Shown here piece by piece: positions 48,501 to 57,651 of a stretch of 64,000 bases of DNA. The translations under genes were made by a program, and so were the position numbers. The stretch covers positions 3,348,001-3,412,000 of the forward strand of contig NZ_LT906468.1 of NCBI RefSeq assembly GCF_900187125.1, in the 5' to 3' direction. The notes beneath the pieces are model-generated. The model did not search any database, was not told the DNA's origin, and saw only the letters and a program-made list of their open reading frames with translations. The stretch comes from Sphingobacterium mizutaii (GTDB lineage: Bacteria; Bacteroidota; Bacteroidia; Sphingobacteriales; Sphingobacteriaceae). How positions within the stretch are numbered: the stretch's first letter is position 1; the number at the start of each line of letters is the position of its first letter.

Positions 48501-48950
48501 ATGTCATTAGAAGCAAAAATAAACCAAGATATCAAAGCGGCAATGATCGCTAAGGACAATGTAAGATTACGTGGATTGCGTGCGATCAAAGCGGCAATCT
48601 TATTGGCAAATACCGAAAAAGGCCATACGGAAGCATTGACTGAAGACACAGAGATCAAGGTTTTACAGAAATTAGCTAAACAACGCAAAGAATCGGCTGA
48701 AATCTATCAGCAACAAGACCGTAAGGATCTATATACCATTGAAATTGAAGAATTGGAGGTTATTGAAGAATTCCTTCCTAAACAACTGGATCGCGATGCC
48801 ATCGAAAATGTAGTGAAAGGCATAATTGCAGAGACCGGAGCCTCATCGATCAAAGACATGGGTAAGGTTATGGGTGCAGCAAACCAAAAACTTGCAGGTC
48901 AAGCGGACGGAAGGACCATTTCTGAAGTCGTAAAATCATTATTAAGCTAA
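48501..48950 (+). CDS. yqeY: GatB/YqeY domain protein
   Basis: A 149-residue YqeY-type protein related to the tail domain of GatB that holds tRNA in the amidotransferase. MSLEAKINQDIKAAMIAKDNVRLRGLRAIKAAI and the C-terminal GKVMGAANQKLAGQADGRTISEVVKSLL are characteristic. The start is ATG 48501, 13 nt after the SDR stop; an upstream in-frame codon inside the SDR gene is not needed. Role unclear; probably RNA-related. Confidence 0.92.
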   Translation: MSLEAKINQDIKAAMIAKDNVRLRGLRAIKAAILLANTEKGHTEALTEDTEIKVLQKLAKQRKESAEIYQQQDRKDLYTIEIEELEVIEEFLPKQLDRDAIENVVKGIIAETGASSIKDMGKVMGAANQKLAGQADGRTISEVVKSLLS

Positions 48951-48957
48951 TCCCAAG

Positions 48958-49404
48958 ATGGATTGGAGAATAAAGTCCTTTGCAGAGCTAAGTTCCTTGG
49001 AACTCTATAAGATTTTGCAGCTCCGAATCAATGTCTTTATGTTGGAACAGGACTGTCTTTATCCAGAATGTGACGATAAGGACCTCAAAGGGAAACATCT
49101 CTTTGCCATGGATGGAGATACCTGCATTGCTTATGCAAGATTATTGCCACCAAATGTGTCCTACCCGGATTGCAGTTCGATCGGCAGAGTGGTCGTTCAT
49201 GCGGATTATCGCAAGCATCAATATGGTCAGATCCTGATGGACAAAGCCATTGAGCAAACAAAAATGGAGTATCCAGAGGTTCCGATCCGGATCAGCGCTC
49301 AGGAATACCTGAAACGTTTCTATACCGGACTTGGATTCCAGATTGAGAGCGATGTCTATTTAGAAGATAATATCCCCCATTTAGAGATGGCTTTATACCC
49401 CTAG
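48958..49404 (+). CDS. GNAT acetyltransferase, ElaA-like
   Basis: A 148-residue GNAT protein of the ElaA type. The N-terminal ELYKILQLRINVFMLEQDCLY is diagnostic for ElaA-like proteins, followed by CIAYARLLPP, IGRVVVHADYRKHQYGQILM (acetyl-CoA binding, about 80–99) and FYTGLGFQIESD near the end. Substrate unknown. It starts 7 nt after yqeY and ends the operon before a terminator. Confidence 0.92.
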   Translation: MDWRIKSFAELSSLELYKILQLRINVFMLEQDCLYPECDDKDLKGKHLFAMDGDTCIAYARLLPPNVSYPDCSSIGRVVVHADYRKHQYGQILMDKAIEQTKMEYPEVPIRISAQEYLKRFYTGLGFQIESDVYLEDNIPHLEMALYP

Positions 49405-49428
49405 GATTAAAATGCACAGCATACACAA

Positions 49429-49465
49429 AAAGCCCTCGATGAAAAACATCGAGGGCTTTCTATTT
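49429..49465 (+). terminator. Terminator of the SDR–yqeY–GNAT operon
   Basis: AAAGCCCTCGATG (49429–49441), five A, CATCGAGGGCTTT (49447–49459), then CTATTTTT. Confidence 0.88.
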
Positions 49466-49513
49466 TTATGATATAATTTTATCTAATCATTGAAGCTATA
49501 TTCTCTTGCTTTT

Positions 49514-49569
49514 GTTTTACCCTTGTTCGAGGCATATTCGGAAATTTGAAAATATGGCTCGAATAAAAC
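49514..49569 (+). repeat. Long palindromic intergenic element, copy 2
   Basis: Related to 11449–11506: CGAGGCATATTCGGAA (49528–49543) opposes AATATGGCTCG (49551–49561) with one mismatch, enclosed by GTTTTA (49514–49519) and TAAAAC (49564–49569). The outer arms differ in sequence from copy 1 but remain complementary. AGGTCC follows in both copies. Confidence 0.7.
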
Positions 49570-49623
49570 TAAAAGAAGGTCCCTAAAAAAGTCCAAAAAA
49601 AAGGTACTTTTTTATCCAACAGT

Positions 49624-50589
49624 TTATCTAGTCTTTACAGGACGTTGGCCAAAGTGCCTGTCCCTTTCAAAGGTCGACATGTGTCTCTCCTTTTTCGCAG
49701 GGTAGATATCATCCAAGGTAATCATGATGCCGGTTTCTTCCACTTCCCCAAATTCATTGTTTCTAGCGGTACCGAAAACACGCATGGTTGGAGAAAGGTT
49801 CATATAGGTATTGATCAAAGGAGGGATATTCTCATCCAGTTCCCTGACCTTTGCATTCAGTACTTTATAACCTTCTTTATACTCCAAGCCATCAAAGATG
49901 CCTTCATGCTTAGAGATATCGGTTTTATATCCTAAATAAAGTTCTTTAGTAGGTTCTACCAAATTATCTTTATCTGGGAAGTAATGGTTCATGAAGTAGA
50001 TCAGCAGATCCCTGGCTTCAGGGTTGTAATGCGGATACATCGTTACTTTACCGAATAGGTATTTCACATCCGGATTGATCAGGACCAATGCCCCAAGACC
50101 GTCCCATAGATTGTCTAAGGAGAAGATTCCCTTTCTGTTGTCTATTGCAGGTTGATACTTAGGTTGAACCCAAGAACGTCCCAATTCAATGGTATAGGGC
50201 AGGAAATCTTTCTTGAATTTATCGGAGAAGTCAAAATAATGAGCTGTAGAAAGGTGGATTTCACCATCCTCAGCAGTTGCTTGGTCACATTTGATAACAC
50301 GGTACCCTGCAATGATTTCTTCATCTTCGGGGTTCCAAGCGATCAATTGATCGTAATTATGTGTAGATGTATCGTTTTCGTCTATATCAAGAGGAAGACC
50401 AGTTCCGCCACCAGCTCCCCTAAAGGTCAGCTCTCTCAATCTACCTATCTCGCGCATTATATTAGGTGCGGTATGATAGTTCACTAAATAGACCTCATTG
50501 CTGCCGTTATTGGTATAACGAACGAAGGCTTCTTTAGTAAGTTCTTGCTTGATTAGATCTCTATCTACCGGTTGAATTATTTCTTGCAT
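49624..50589 (-). CDS. glsB: GlsB-like N-acyltransferase (glycine lipid synthesis)
   Basis: A 321-residue GNAT-related acyltransferase of the hemolysin/OlsB type. RELTFRGAGGGTGLPLDID (about 52–70), DQLIAWNPEDEEIIAGYRV, ELGRSWVQPKYQ and GLGALVLINPDVKYLFGKVTM fit the group that acylates an amino acid nitrogen with 3-hydroxy acyl-ACP. In Bacteroides thetaiotaomicron, GlsB acylates glycine and GlsA adds the second acyl chain. Here the predicted partner glsA lies 6 nt upstream in the same operon, supporting the assignment. It is a cytoplasmic or membrane-peripheral enzyme. Confidence 0.8.
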   Translation of the reverse strand: MQEIIQPVDRDLIKQELTKEAFVRYTNNGSNEVYLVNYHTAPNIMREIGRLRELTFRGAGGGTGLPLDIDENDTSTHNYDQLIAWNPEDEEIIAGYRVIKCDQATAEDGEIHLSTAHYFDFSDKFKKDFLPYTIELGRSWVQPKYQPAIDNRKGIFSLDNLWDGLGALVLINPDVKYLFGKVTMYPHYNPEARDLLIYFMNHYFPDKDNLVEPTKELYLGYKTDISKHEGIFDGLEYKEGYKVLNAKVRELDENIPPLINTYMNLSPTMRVFGTARNNEFGEVEETGIMITLDDIYPAKKERHMSTFERDRHFGQRPVKTR

Positions 50590-50595
50590 AAATTA

Positions 50596-51426
50596 TTATT
50601 TACCATGAGCCATGGCATAAACCATTTCTTTTACTTCAGCTGCCCATTGACGTTCATTTTTACTGGTGTCAAAATGGGTATAGGGAATTCTCTTCCCAAT
50701 CCTGATGGTAATGTCCTTCCCCCTTTGGGAAAACATCTCATCAGGTAAATATAACATTTCAATATTTGCTTTTAATCCTATTTTGTGTCTTATTCTCGAT
50801 AGGTTGTAAAAGAAATTCGAGTTGCGTCCTTCGATGTAGACAGGGACAATGTCTTTTTTATATTTTTTGGCTTTCGTAATAAAGCTTTTTTTCCATTCAA
50901 GGTCTACGATTTCCCCTTTAATCTTCCTAGAAACAAGTCCAGCCGGAAAAACAAGCAAAGCATGGTCCGAGGCATAGGCATTTTCGATTGCAGCTATTGC
51001 CGTTTTACTTTGACTACCGACTTTATTTACAGGAACGAATAAAGGTTCAAGGTTGCGGACATTCATCAAAATGTCATTGACCAAAAATTTCACATCTTTT
51101 CTGTACTTCCCGATGGCTTGCATAAAAGCTACCCCATCTAAACCACCCAAGGGATGATTGGAAGCAAAGATGACACTTTCATCTAAAGGAATATGCTCAG
51201 CGCCTTCCAAATGTACGTTAACCTTAAGCTCTTTTAATAATGAGTCGACAAAATCTAATCCCATATCATCATGATAGGTAGTCATGATGTAGTTTATTTC
51301 ATCTTCGTGGATTGTCTTTGTGAGGTAACTCAATAATGGCTTGGGTATCCATTTGGCTAAACCTGGACTTTTCTTTCGTATTACTTCCCTGATTTCAATA
51401 AACTTCTCTTGCTTTTGTAAGCTCAT
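50596..51426 (-). CDS. glsA: GlsA-like O-acyltransferase (PlsC family)
   Basis: A 276-residue acyltransferase of the lysophosphatidate acyltransferase superfamily. VIFASNHPLGGLDGVAFMQA (about 88–107) is the NHxxxxD-type block I with Pro-Leu-Gly-Gly-Leu insertion seen in hemolysin-family OlsA/GlsA proteins; LFVPVNK and LVFPAGLVSRK are blocks II and III. With GlsB it would make diacylated glycine lipids, membrane components of Bacteroidota. It is the first gene of the two-gene leftward operon. A generic glycerolipid acyltransferase role cannot be excluded. Confidence 0.8.
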   Translation of the reverse strand: MSLQKQEKFIEIREVIRKKSPGLAKWIPKPLLSYLTKTIHEDEINYIMTTYHDDMGLDFVDSLLKELKVNVHLEGAEHIPLDESVIFASNHPLGGLDGVAFMQAIGKYRKDVKFLVNDILMNVRNLEPLFVPVNKVGSQSKTAIAAIENAYASDHALLVFPAGLVSRKIKGEIVDLEWKKSFITKAKKYKKDIVPVYIEGRNSNFFYNLSRIRHKIGLKANIEMLYLPDEMFSQRGKDITIRIGKRIPYTHFDTSKNERQWAAEVKEMVYAMAHGK

Positions 51427-51602
51427 ATACTATAATACTCTTTTATAAAAGTTTTGTAAAATTACATAATTAGTTTTAAGATGACTAAAACATCTTTTTA
51501 TTTTATATCAAAATAATATTTTCACTACCTTAGCGATAATCGCAATTTTAAACTAAAATTAAACGTTTTGCGTTTATTGTAGTTTAATAAATAAAAGGTT
51601 TC

Positions 51603-52265
51603 ATGTATATCGGTGAAAACATATCAACGCTCTATACCGAAGTTCACCCGAACGATACGGTTGCTTTTTCGTTAGATAAAGTCAATGAGCTGCATTTCCA
51701 TCAACTTCCTGTAGTAAAGGGCAAAGAATACCTCGGACTCATCACCGAGGAGGATCTGCTATCGGCCCAAGATGAGGAAACCCTGATCAAAGAACTGAAA
51801 CTTACCTTTCCTTTTATTTATTTATACGACTATCAGCACATCTATGATGCCCTCCAATACTTGGAAACTTACCAGTTTGACCTGTTACCTATTGTCAACA
51901 AACAAAAAGAATACGTAGGGGTCATCACACAGAAAGATTTATTAAGATCCGTCAATCAAACCATCTCTAACCAAGATAAAGGAGCGATCATCGTTCTGGA
52001 GATGGAAGATAGGGACAATAGCTTAACCCATGTTGCCCATATCATAGAATCTGAAAACACCAAGATATTGAATACAGGGATCAGGCCTATCGAGAATTCC
52101 AGCAAGGTTGAACTGACCATCAAGGTAAATAAAAACAATATTTCCTCGGTCTTGGCTTCCCTATGGAGACATGATTATGTGGTAAAAGCTACCTTCAATG
52201 ATGGCTCGGATCAAAATGATATTCAAGAAAGATATAATCTTTTAATGAACTATTTGAATATTTAA
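51603..52265 (+). CDS. CBS-domain protein
   Basis: A 220-residue cytosolic protein with a CBS pair (about 1–65 and 70–125: VAFSLDKVNELHFHQLPVV, LGLITEEDLL; DALQYLETYQFDLLPIV, VGVITQKDLL) and a C-terminal ACT-like region (about 130–215, AIIVLEMEDRDNSLTHVAHI). CBS pairs bind adenine nucleotides. It lies 42 nt upstream of nadK in the arrangement CBS–nadK–…–uppS–bamA conserved in Bacteroidota, so an energy- or nucleotide-sensing role near NAD kinase is plausible. Confidence 0.9.
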   Translation: MYIGENISTLYTEVHPNDTVAFSLDKVNELHFHQLPVVKGKEYLGLITEEDLLSAQDEETLIKELKLTFPFIYLYDYQHIYDALQYLETYQFDLLPIVNKQKEYVGVITQKDLLRSVNQTISNQDKGAIIVLEMEDRDNSLTHVAHIIESENTKILNTGIRPIENSSKVELTIKVNKNNISSVLASLWRHDYVVKATFNDGSDQNDIQERYNLLMNYLNI

Positions 52266-52307
52266 TTCTTAGAATTTTTCATCTTTGCGCAAAATATTAT
52301 CAAAAGC

Positions 52308-53201
52308 ATGAAAGAGCTGTCCATAGCAGTATACGGTCGAGAGTTTAACCAATCCGTGATAGGATATGTCATTGAATTATTTACCTACCTGCGTGAAAAG
52401 AATGTGCAAGTATACATCCATCAGGATTTCCACAGTTTCCTTAAGCGCTTATGCAAGCTAGACTTTACCTTTAAGAAATTCAAATCCCATAAAGATCTTC
52501 CTTCGGATATTGCCTTTATGCTCAGCTTGGGTGGTGATGGCACCATGCTTTCTGCCGCGACCTTGATCAAAGATTCAGGGATTCCATTAGCAGGGATCAA
52601 TTTCGGCCGTTTGGGCTTTTTGGCCAATATCTCCAAGAATCACATGGAGGAAGCATTGGACCAAATCCTTTCTAATAACTACCAAATCCAAAAACGTGCT
52701 CTATTACAGGTAGAGAGTTCGGATGGTACCTTTATTAAGGGCGAGGATTTTGCCTTGAATGATATCACTGTATTTAGGTCAGACTCTTCCGCCATGATCA
52801 CCGTACATGCCGTATTGGACAATGAACTTCTTAACTCTTATTGGGCAGATGGATTGATCATCGCCACGCCAACTGGTTCTACAGCTTATTCCTTAAGCTG
52901 CGGCGGACCTATTATTATGCCTGGCAGTGGCAATTTTGTGATCACCCCTATTTCTCCACATAACTTAAATGTGCGTCCTATCGTGGTGAACGAGAACATG
53001 CAATTGCGTTTGGAGATTGAAAGCCGCACCGAGAAATATATATTGAGCTGTGATTCAAAAAGCCATACCTTGAGTACAAAAACCAGCTTATTGATCACTA
53101 AAGCCCCCTTCAGCATTAACCTGATCCGCTTGCAGAATGATCAATATTTTGGCATCTTGCGCGAAAAACTGCTTTGGGGAATAGACGTGAGAAATTACTA
53201 A
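52308..53201 (+). CDS. nadK: NAD kinase
   Basis: A 297-residue NAD kinase that phosphorylates NAD to NADP with ATP or polyphosphate. GGDGT at 75–79 contains the catalytic Asp77, NFGRLGFLANI (about 98–108) and the second conserved glycine-rich block ATPTGSTAYSLSCGGPII (about 186–203) are present, as is ALNDITVFR. Length is standard. It is co-directional with the CBS gene upstream and uppS downstream. Confidence 0.96.
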   Translation: MKELSIAVYGREFNQSVIGYVIELFTYLREKNVQVYIHQDFHSFLKRLCKLDFTFKKFKSHKDLPSDIAFMLSLGGDGTMLSAATLIKDSGIPLAGINFGRLGFLANISKNHMEEALDQILSNNYQIQKRALLQVESSDGTFIKGEDFALNDITVFRSDSSAMITVHAVLDNELLNSYWADGLIIATPTGSTAYSLSCGGPIIMPGSGNFVITPISPHNLNVRPIVVNENMQLRLEIESRTEKYILSCDSKSHTLSTKTSLLITKAPFSINLIRLQNDQYFGILREKLLWGIDVRNY

Positions 53202-53304
53202 GAATAGTCCCTATTCTCCTTAATTCAATAAAATTTATATAGGGATAATCTTAAAACCTGTATCTTTACGATAAAATCTGAAACTATTGGGACCAACATT
53301 CGAG

Positions 53305-53520
53305 ATGAAAAGCGAATCAATTTTATTTGATAATTCATTTGCAATCATTCCTATCAACAAAAATTTAGGACAAAAACAACTTGGCCTCCAGAGCGGATTA
53401 ATTAACCTACATTATCAACAAACTCATAATTTACAAGCTATATTTAACCCTGCTGACTTTTCAGGATGGCATCAAGTATGGACTAGATTAGGGTTGACAC
53501 AAAACTATTCAAAGAATTAA
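53305..53520 (+). CDS. Small hypothetical protein
   Basis: A 71-residue frame from ATG 53305 (MKSESILFDNSFAIIPINKN), with no signal peptide or membrane helix and a Gln/Asn/His-rich middle. It occupies the nadK–uppS gap, where other Bacteroidota often carry a gene for an outer-membrane beta-barrel protein. A TATCTTTA element (53261–53268) precedes it. An in-frame TTG at 53287 would add six residues. I do not recognise it; it ends 12 nt before uppS and may be translated in the same mRNA. Confidence 0.5.
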   Translation: MKSESILFDNSFAIIPINKNLGQKQLGLQSGLINLHYQQTHNLQAIFNPADFSGWHQVWTRLGLTQNYSKN

Positions 53521-53532
53521 TGAAATTATCTA

Positions 53533-54270
53533 ATGAGTTTTAAAGATAAGATAGATAAAAACAGAATACCTCAGCATATTGCCATCATCATGGACGGCAA
53601 TGGCCGTTGGGCAAAGGAAAAGGGCGAGCTTCGTGTCTTTGGCCATAAAAACGGTGTGACTGCAGTCCGTGAAGCATTGGAGGCCGCTGTTGAGATTGGC
53701 CTTAACTATTTGACCTTATATGCCTTTTCTACTGAAAATTGGAACAGACCGCAATTTGAGGTGGATGCATTGATGGAACTCTTAGTAAACTCATTGAACC
53801 AAGAACTACCCACTTTCCAAGAAAACAATATCCGTGTCAACAGTATTGGCCGTATGTCCGATCTACCTGCCCATTGTCAGGTGACGCTTCAGTCTACCAT
53901 TGAACAAACCAAGAACAATACGGGTTGCACATTGACCCTAGCATTGAGCTATGGATCCCGCCAAGAGATCCTGGATGCGACAAAATCCATCGCTGAAAAA
54001 GTTAAAAAAGGTGAAATTTCTGTCGATGACATCAATGAAGAAATGTTTAGCAACAATCTTTATACACATGGCATCCCTGACCCCGACCTTTTGATCAGAA
54101 CAAGTGGTGAAGAGCGCATTAGCAACTATATGTTGTGGCAAATTGCGTACTCTGAGCTGTTTTTCTTACCTATCATGTGGCCCGAGTTTTCTAGGGAAAC
54201 TCTATTTGAATGTATTTACTTATATCAAAATAGAGAAAGAAGATTTGGGAAAACTAGTGAACAATTATAA
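53533..54270 (+). CDS. uppS: Isoprenyl transferase (undecaprenyl diphosphate synthase)
   Basis: A 245-residue cis-prenyltransferase making the C55 lipid carrier for cell-wall precursors. HIAIIMDGNGRWA (15–27) carries the catalytic Asp21, followed by HKNGVTAVREAL, LYAFSTENWNRP (about 74–85), and IRTSGEERISNYMLWQIAYSEL near the end with the conserved RTSGE…R.SNF-type motif. Length matches UppS. It precedes bamA in the usual order. Confidence 0.96.
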   Translation: MSFKDKIDKNRIPQHIAIIMDGNGRWAKEKGELRVFGHKNGVTAVREALEAAVEIGLNYLTLYAFSTENWNRPQFEVDALMELLVNSLNQELPTFQENNIRVNSIGRMSDLPAHCQVTLQSTIEQTKNNTGCTLTLALSYGSRQEILDATKSIAEKVKKGEISVDDINEEMFSNNLYTHGIPDPDLLIRTSGEERISNYMLWQIAYSELFFLPIMWPEFSRETLFECIYLYQNRERRFGKTSEQL

Positions 54271-54390
54271 GAAATCATTACTTTTGCAACATTTTAATTT
54301 CGACAGGCTTACTGTCAGAAATTCGTAATATTTCTTTTAACAAAAATTAACAAGACTTTGCTGTACTTTAGCAGACATAATAAAAAGTAG

Positions 54391-56964
54391 ATGAAGCGTA
54401 TAATTAAACTTTCTATTTTACTCACCTTCTTAATTTGCAATTTCGCGCAGGCTCAGATAACAGGAAATAGGCCTTTGAATTTGAACAATCCAGACGACAT
54501 CAGTTATTTGGACCCTAAGAACTATGTTATCGGTGGAGTAACCGTTACTGGTGCACAGTACCTTGACGCCGATGTCCTCATCACGATTTCCAAATTATCA
54601 GTTGGGCAATATATCGAGGTTCCAAGCGAACAAACATCAAATGTAATCAAGGATTTGATGGCGCAAAACCTGTTCGAAGACGTTCAATTATATGCTACCA
54701 AAATCCAAGAAGAAACCATCTTCCTAGAAATCAGGGTGGTGGAAAGACCGCGATTGACAAGGATTGACATCAATGGACTGAGCAAGTCCCAAACTGAGGA
54801 AGTCCGCAAGCGATTGAACACCAATGCCGGTAAAATTGTCAACGATAACCTATTGTTGACCACCAAAGCAACCATTGAAAAATTCCTAAGAGAAAAATCC
54901 TTCCTTTTCCCAGATATCAAGATCACGACCAAACCAGACTCTGGCCAAGCCAACAACGAGATTGTAGTGGTGGATGTGGAAAGGAATAAAAAGATAAAAG
55001 TAAACAGCATCAATTTTACTGGAAATGAGGAATTCAGTAATAAACAATTGACTAAGTTTATGAAAGGTGTACGCCCTAGAGCATGGTTCAGGGTATTTGG
55101 ACCTGGTAAGTTCAAGGAAGATAAATATGAAGAAGCAAAAACAAACCTGGTCGCTAAAATGCAGGACAAAGGTTTCCGTGATGCGCAAATCTTAAAAGAT
55201 ACTGTAAGACGTCATGACAACAATGAGGTTGCCATTGACATCGATGTATACGAGGGTCCTAAGTACTATGTAGGTAATATCTCATGGTCTGGAAACTCAA
55301 AATTCAAAGACTCTACCTTAAATATCCTATTGGGTATCCAACATGGTGATGTCTATAGTGAAGAAAAATTGAACTCTAAATTGAGCGGTCCAACCAGGAA
55401 CTCTGATGATATCGCTGCGATCTACCAAAACGATGGATACCTAACATTCAGTGTTCAACCAGTGATCAAACGTATCTATCAAGATACTATTGATTTAGAA
55501 ATCCAGATGTTTGAAGGTAAGCAATATACCATCAACAATGTGATCTTAAAAGGTAATGATGTAACCAATGACCGTGTAGTGTTACGTTCCATCTATACAA
55601 AACCTGGACAGAAATATTCACGTGAGTTATTGGTAAGAAGTGTTCGTGAGATCTCCCAATTAGGAATGTTTGATGAGCAAAAGGTTCAGCCTATGCCTAC
55701 GAACTTGAACTATGAAGAGGGAACGACTGACATTGAGTTTTCCGTTGCGGAAAAACCATCCGATCAGGTTGAGTTATCAGGAGGTTATGGTGCTGGTCAG
55801 GTAATCGGTACTTTAGGTTTAACCTTTAACAACTTCTCTACTAGCAATTTCTTCAAGAAAGAATCTTGGAAACCACTTCCTCGAGGAGACGGACAGAAAT
55901 TGAGCATCCGTGGACAGACTTCAGGAAAACGCTATCAATCGTATAGCTTCTCATTCTCGGAGCCTTGGTTAGGTGGTAAGAAGCCTATTTACTTTGGTTT
56001 GAGTGCTTATATCTCGAATTCACAATTACAACGTTATAACTATTTGGAAAACCGTTATGAGGATTATGAGGGTATCCCTAAAATCCAAATGCACGGTGTG
56101 ACTGCTACCTTAGGTAAACGTCTGCAATGGCCAGATAACTATTTCCAGATCAACAGTTCATTGTCTTACCAACGTTATTTCTTGGATAACTATGGTGGTA
56201 TCTTCGTGTTCTCGGATGGTACTGCATACAACATCAACTTTACCCAAGAAATCAGCCGTAACTCCATCGATGCGCCGATCTACCCTACTTCGGGTTCAAA
56301 CATCAAGTTTTCGGTTCAATTGACGCCTCCATATTCATTATGGAACAACATGAATTATGAAACTGCTCCGGATAATGAAAAGTACAAATTCACAGAATAC
56401 CACAAGTGGAAATTTGACTCACAATGGTATACTAAGATTGCCGGCAAGTTAGTATTTAAAGCTCAGGCACAGTTTGGATACTTAGGAAATTACAGCTCAC
56501 AGGCACCAATTTCACCATTTGAGCGTTTTAAATTAGGTGGTGATGGTATGCAAGGCTTTGACTTCTTACAAGGATCGGAGATCATTGCGATGCGTGGTTA
56601 CGCAAATGGTGCATTGATTCCAGCCTCTACAGGAAGTAACCAACAAGGTATTGCCATCCAATCGGGTAGTCCAATTTATGCGAAATACCAAATAGAATTA
56701 CGTCACCCGATCATGTTGAATGATCAAGCAACCGTATTCGCTTTAGCATTTGCTGAGGCAGGTAATACCTGGAACAAATTTGATGAAGTGAACCCATTCA
56801 AGGTTCGTCGTTCTGTGGGTGTTGGTGCACGTATCTTCTTACCGATCTTTGGTATGTTGGGTATCGACTACGGTCATGCACTGGATCCTATCCCTGGATT
56901 GACTACTGATCGCTGGAAACAAAACTTCACATTCAGTATTATCCAAAATATGGGTGGATTCTAA
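54391..56964 (+). CDS. bamA: Outer membrane protein assembly factor BamA
   Basis: An 857-residue Omp85 protein. Signal peptide 1–22 (ending AQAQ); POTRA domains span about 45–450 with motifs such as VIGGVTVTGAQYLDADVL, RPRLTRIDINGLSKSQTEE, KKIKVNSINFTGNEEFSN, YYVGNISWSGNSKFKDSTLN and QYTINNVILKGNDVTNDRV, giving five repeats. The beta-barrel runs from about 460 to the C-terminal Phe857, with the surface-antigen region ending GMLGIDYGHALDP and TFSIIQNMGGF. It inserts outer-membrane proteins. The two ompH/skp genes follow, encoding the chaperones that deliver clients. Confidence 0.97.
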   Translation: MKRIIKLSILLTFLICNFAQAQITGNRPLNLNNPDDISYLDPKNYVIGGVTVTGAQYLDADVLITISKLSVGQYIEVPSEQTSNVIKDLMAQNLFEDVQLYATKIQEETIFLEIRVVERPRLTRIDINGLSKSQTEEVRKRLNTNAGKIVNDNLLLTTKATIEKFLREKSFLFPDIKITTKPDSGQANNEIVVVDVERNKKIKVNSINFTGNEEFSNKQLTKFMKGVRPRAWFRVFGPGKFKEDKYEEAKTNLVAKMQDKGFRDAQILKDTVRRHDNNEVAIDIDVYEGPKYYVGNISWSGNSKFKDSTLNILLGIQHGDVYSEEKLNSKLSGPTRNSDDIAAIYQNDGYLTFSVQPVIKRIYQDTIDLEIQMFEGKQYTINNVILKGNDVTNDRVVLRSIYTKPGQKYSRELLVRSVREISQLGMFDEQKVQPMPTNLNYEEGTTDIEFSVAEKPSDQVELSGGYGAGQVIGTLGLTFNNFSTSNFFKKESWKPLPRGDGQKLSIRGQTSGKRYQSYSFSFSEPWLGGKKPIYFGLSAYISNSQLQRYNYLENRYEDYEGIPKIQMHGVTATLGKRLQWPDNYFQINSSLSYQRYFLDNYGGIFVFSDGTAYNINFTQEISRNSIDAPIYPTSGSNIKFSVQLTPPYSLWNNMNYETAPDNEKYKFTEYHKWKFDSQWYTKIAGKLVFKAQAQFGYLGNYSSQAPISPFERFKLGGDGMQGFDFLQGSEIIAMRGYANGALIPASTGSNQQGIAIQSGSPIYAKYQIELRHPIMLNDQATVFALAFAEAGNTWNKFDEVNPFKVRRSVGVGARIFLPIFGMLGIDYGHALDPIPGLTTDRWKQNFTFSIIQNMGGF

Positions 56965-57015
56965 TTAAACTTTTTAATAATTAAATTGTCTTAAACATAG
57001 AATTTAAAAAATAAT

Positions 57016-57555
57016 ATGTCGATGAAAAGAATAGGAATATTAATCGTGATGTTAACTATGTTGGCTTCGGTTTCGTTTGCCCAGAAATTAGCATATGTAG
57101 ATTCGGAATATGTCATGAAGCATATCCCTGAATATAATTCAGCTCAAAAACAATTAGATGATCAATCTAAAGTATGGCAAGCTGAGGTTGATAAACAGTA
57201 CGCAGAAATTGAAACCATGTACCAGTCGTACCAAAAGGATCAAGCGAACTTAAATCCTGATATGCGCAGACGCCGTGAGGATGAAATCGTGAACAAGGAA
57301 AAGGCTGTAAAAGAATTCCAACGCAGCAAATTTGGTTTCGAAGGAGAGCTTTTCAAACAACGTGAAAACTTGATGAAGCCTATCCAAGCTCGTGTCACTA
57401 AGGCTATCCAAGATGTAGCCGCTGCTGGTCAGTTTGATTTCATCATGGATAAAAGAAGTGAAAATGCATTCCTTTATGCCAATCCAAATTTGGATAAAAG
57501 TAACGATGTTATCACTAAATTAGGGTTGAAACCTAATCCTTCTTTAGCGAATTAA
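57016..57555 (+). CDS. OmpH/Skp-family periplasmic chaperone, first copy
   Basis: A 179-residue Skp-like protein with signal peptide (about 1–23, ending SFAQ). The mature part is a long helical hairpin (about 45–130, with EYNSAQKQLDDQSKVWQAEV and EDEIVNKEKAVKEFQ) that forms tentacles of the trimeric chaperone, flanked by KLAYVDSEYVMKHIPEY and FDFIMDKRSENAFLYANP. It lies 51 nt after bamA. The start may be the first or third codon (both Met). Confidence 0.93.
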   Translation: MSMKRIGILIVMLTMLASVSFAQKLAYVDSEYVMKHIPEYNSAQKQLDDQSKVWQAEVDKQYAEIETMYQSYQKDQANLNPDMRRRREDEIVNKEKAVKEFQRSKFGFEGELFKQRENLMKPIQARVTKAIQDVAAAGQFDFIMDKRSENAFLYANPNLDKSNDVITKLGLKPNPSLAN

Positions 57556-57651
57556 TATTTTTTATTATAATTGCGAACTAATTTTATTATTTAACATAAA
57601 ACAAAACAAGAATATCCTTATATCCGAAAATATAAGACTAACAAAAAAAGC

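Noticed and set aside
54684..55169. 161-codon frame antisense to bamA
   Set aside because: The bamA POTRA coding strand is unambiguous; the antisense frame is hydrophobic, low-complexity shadow.
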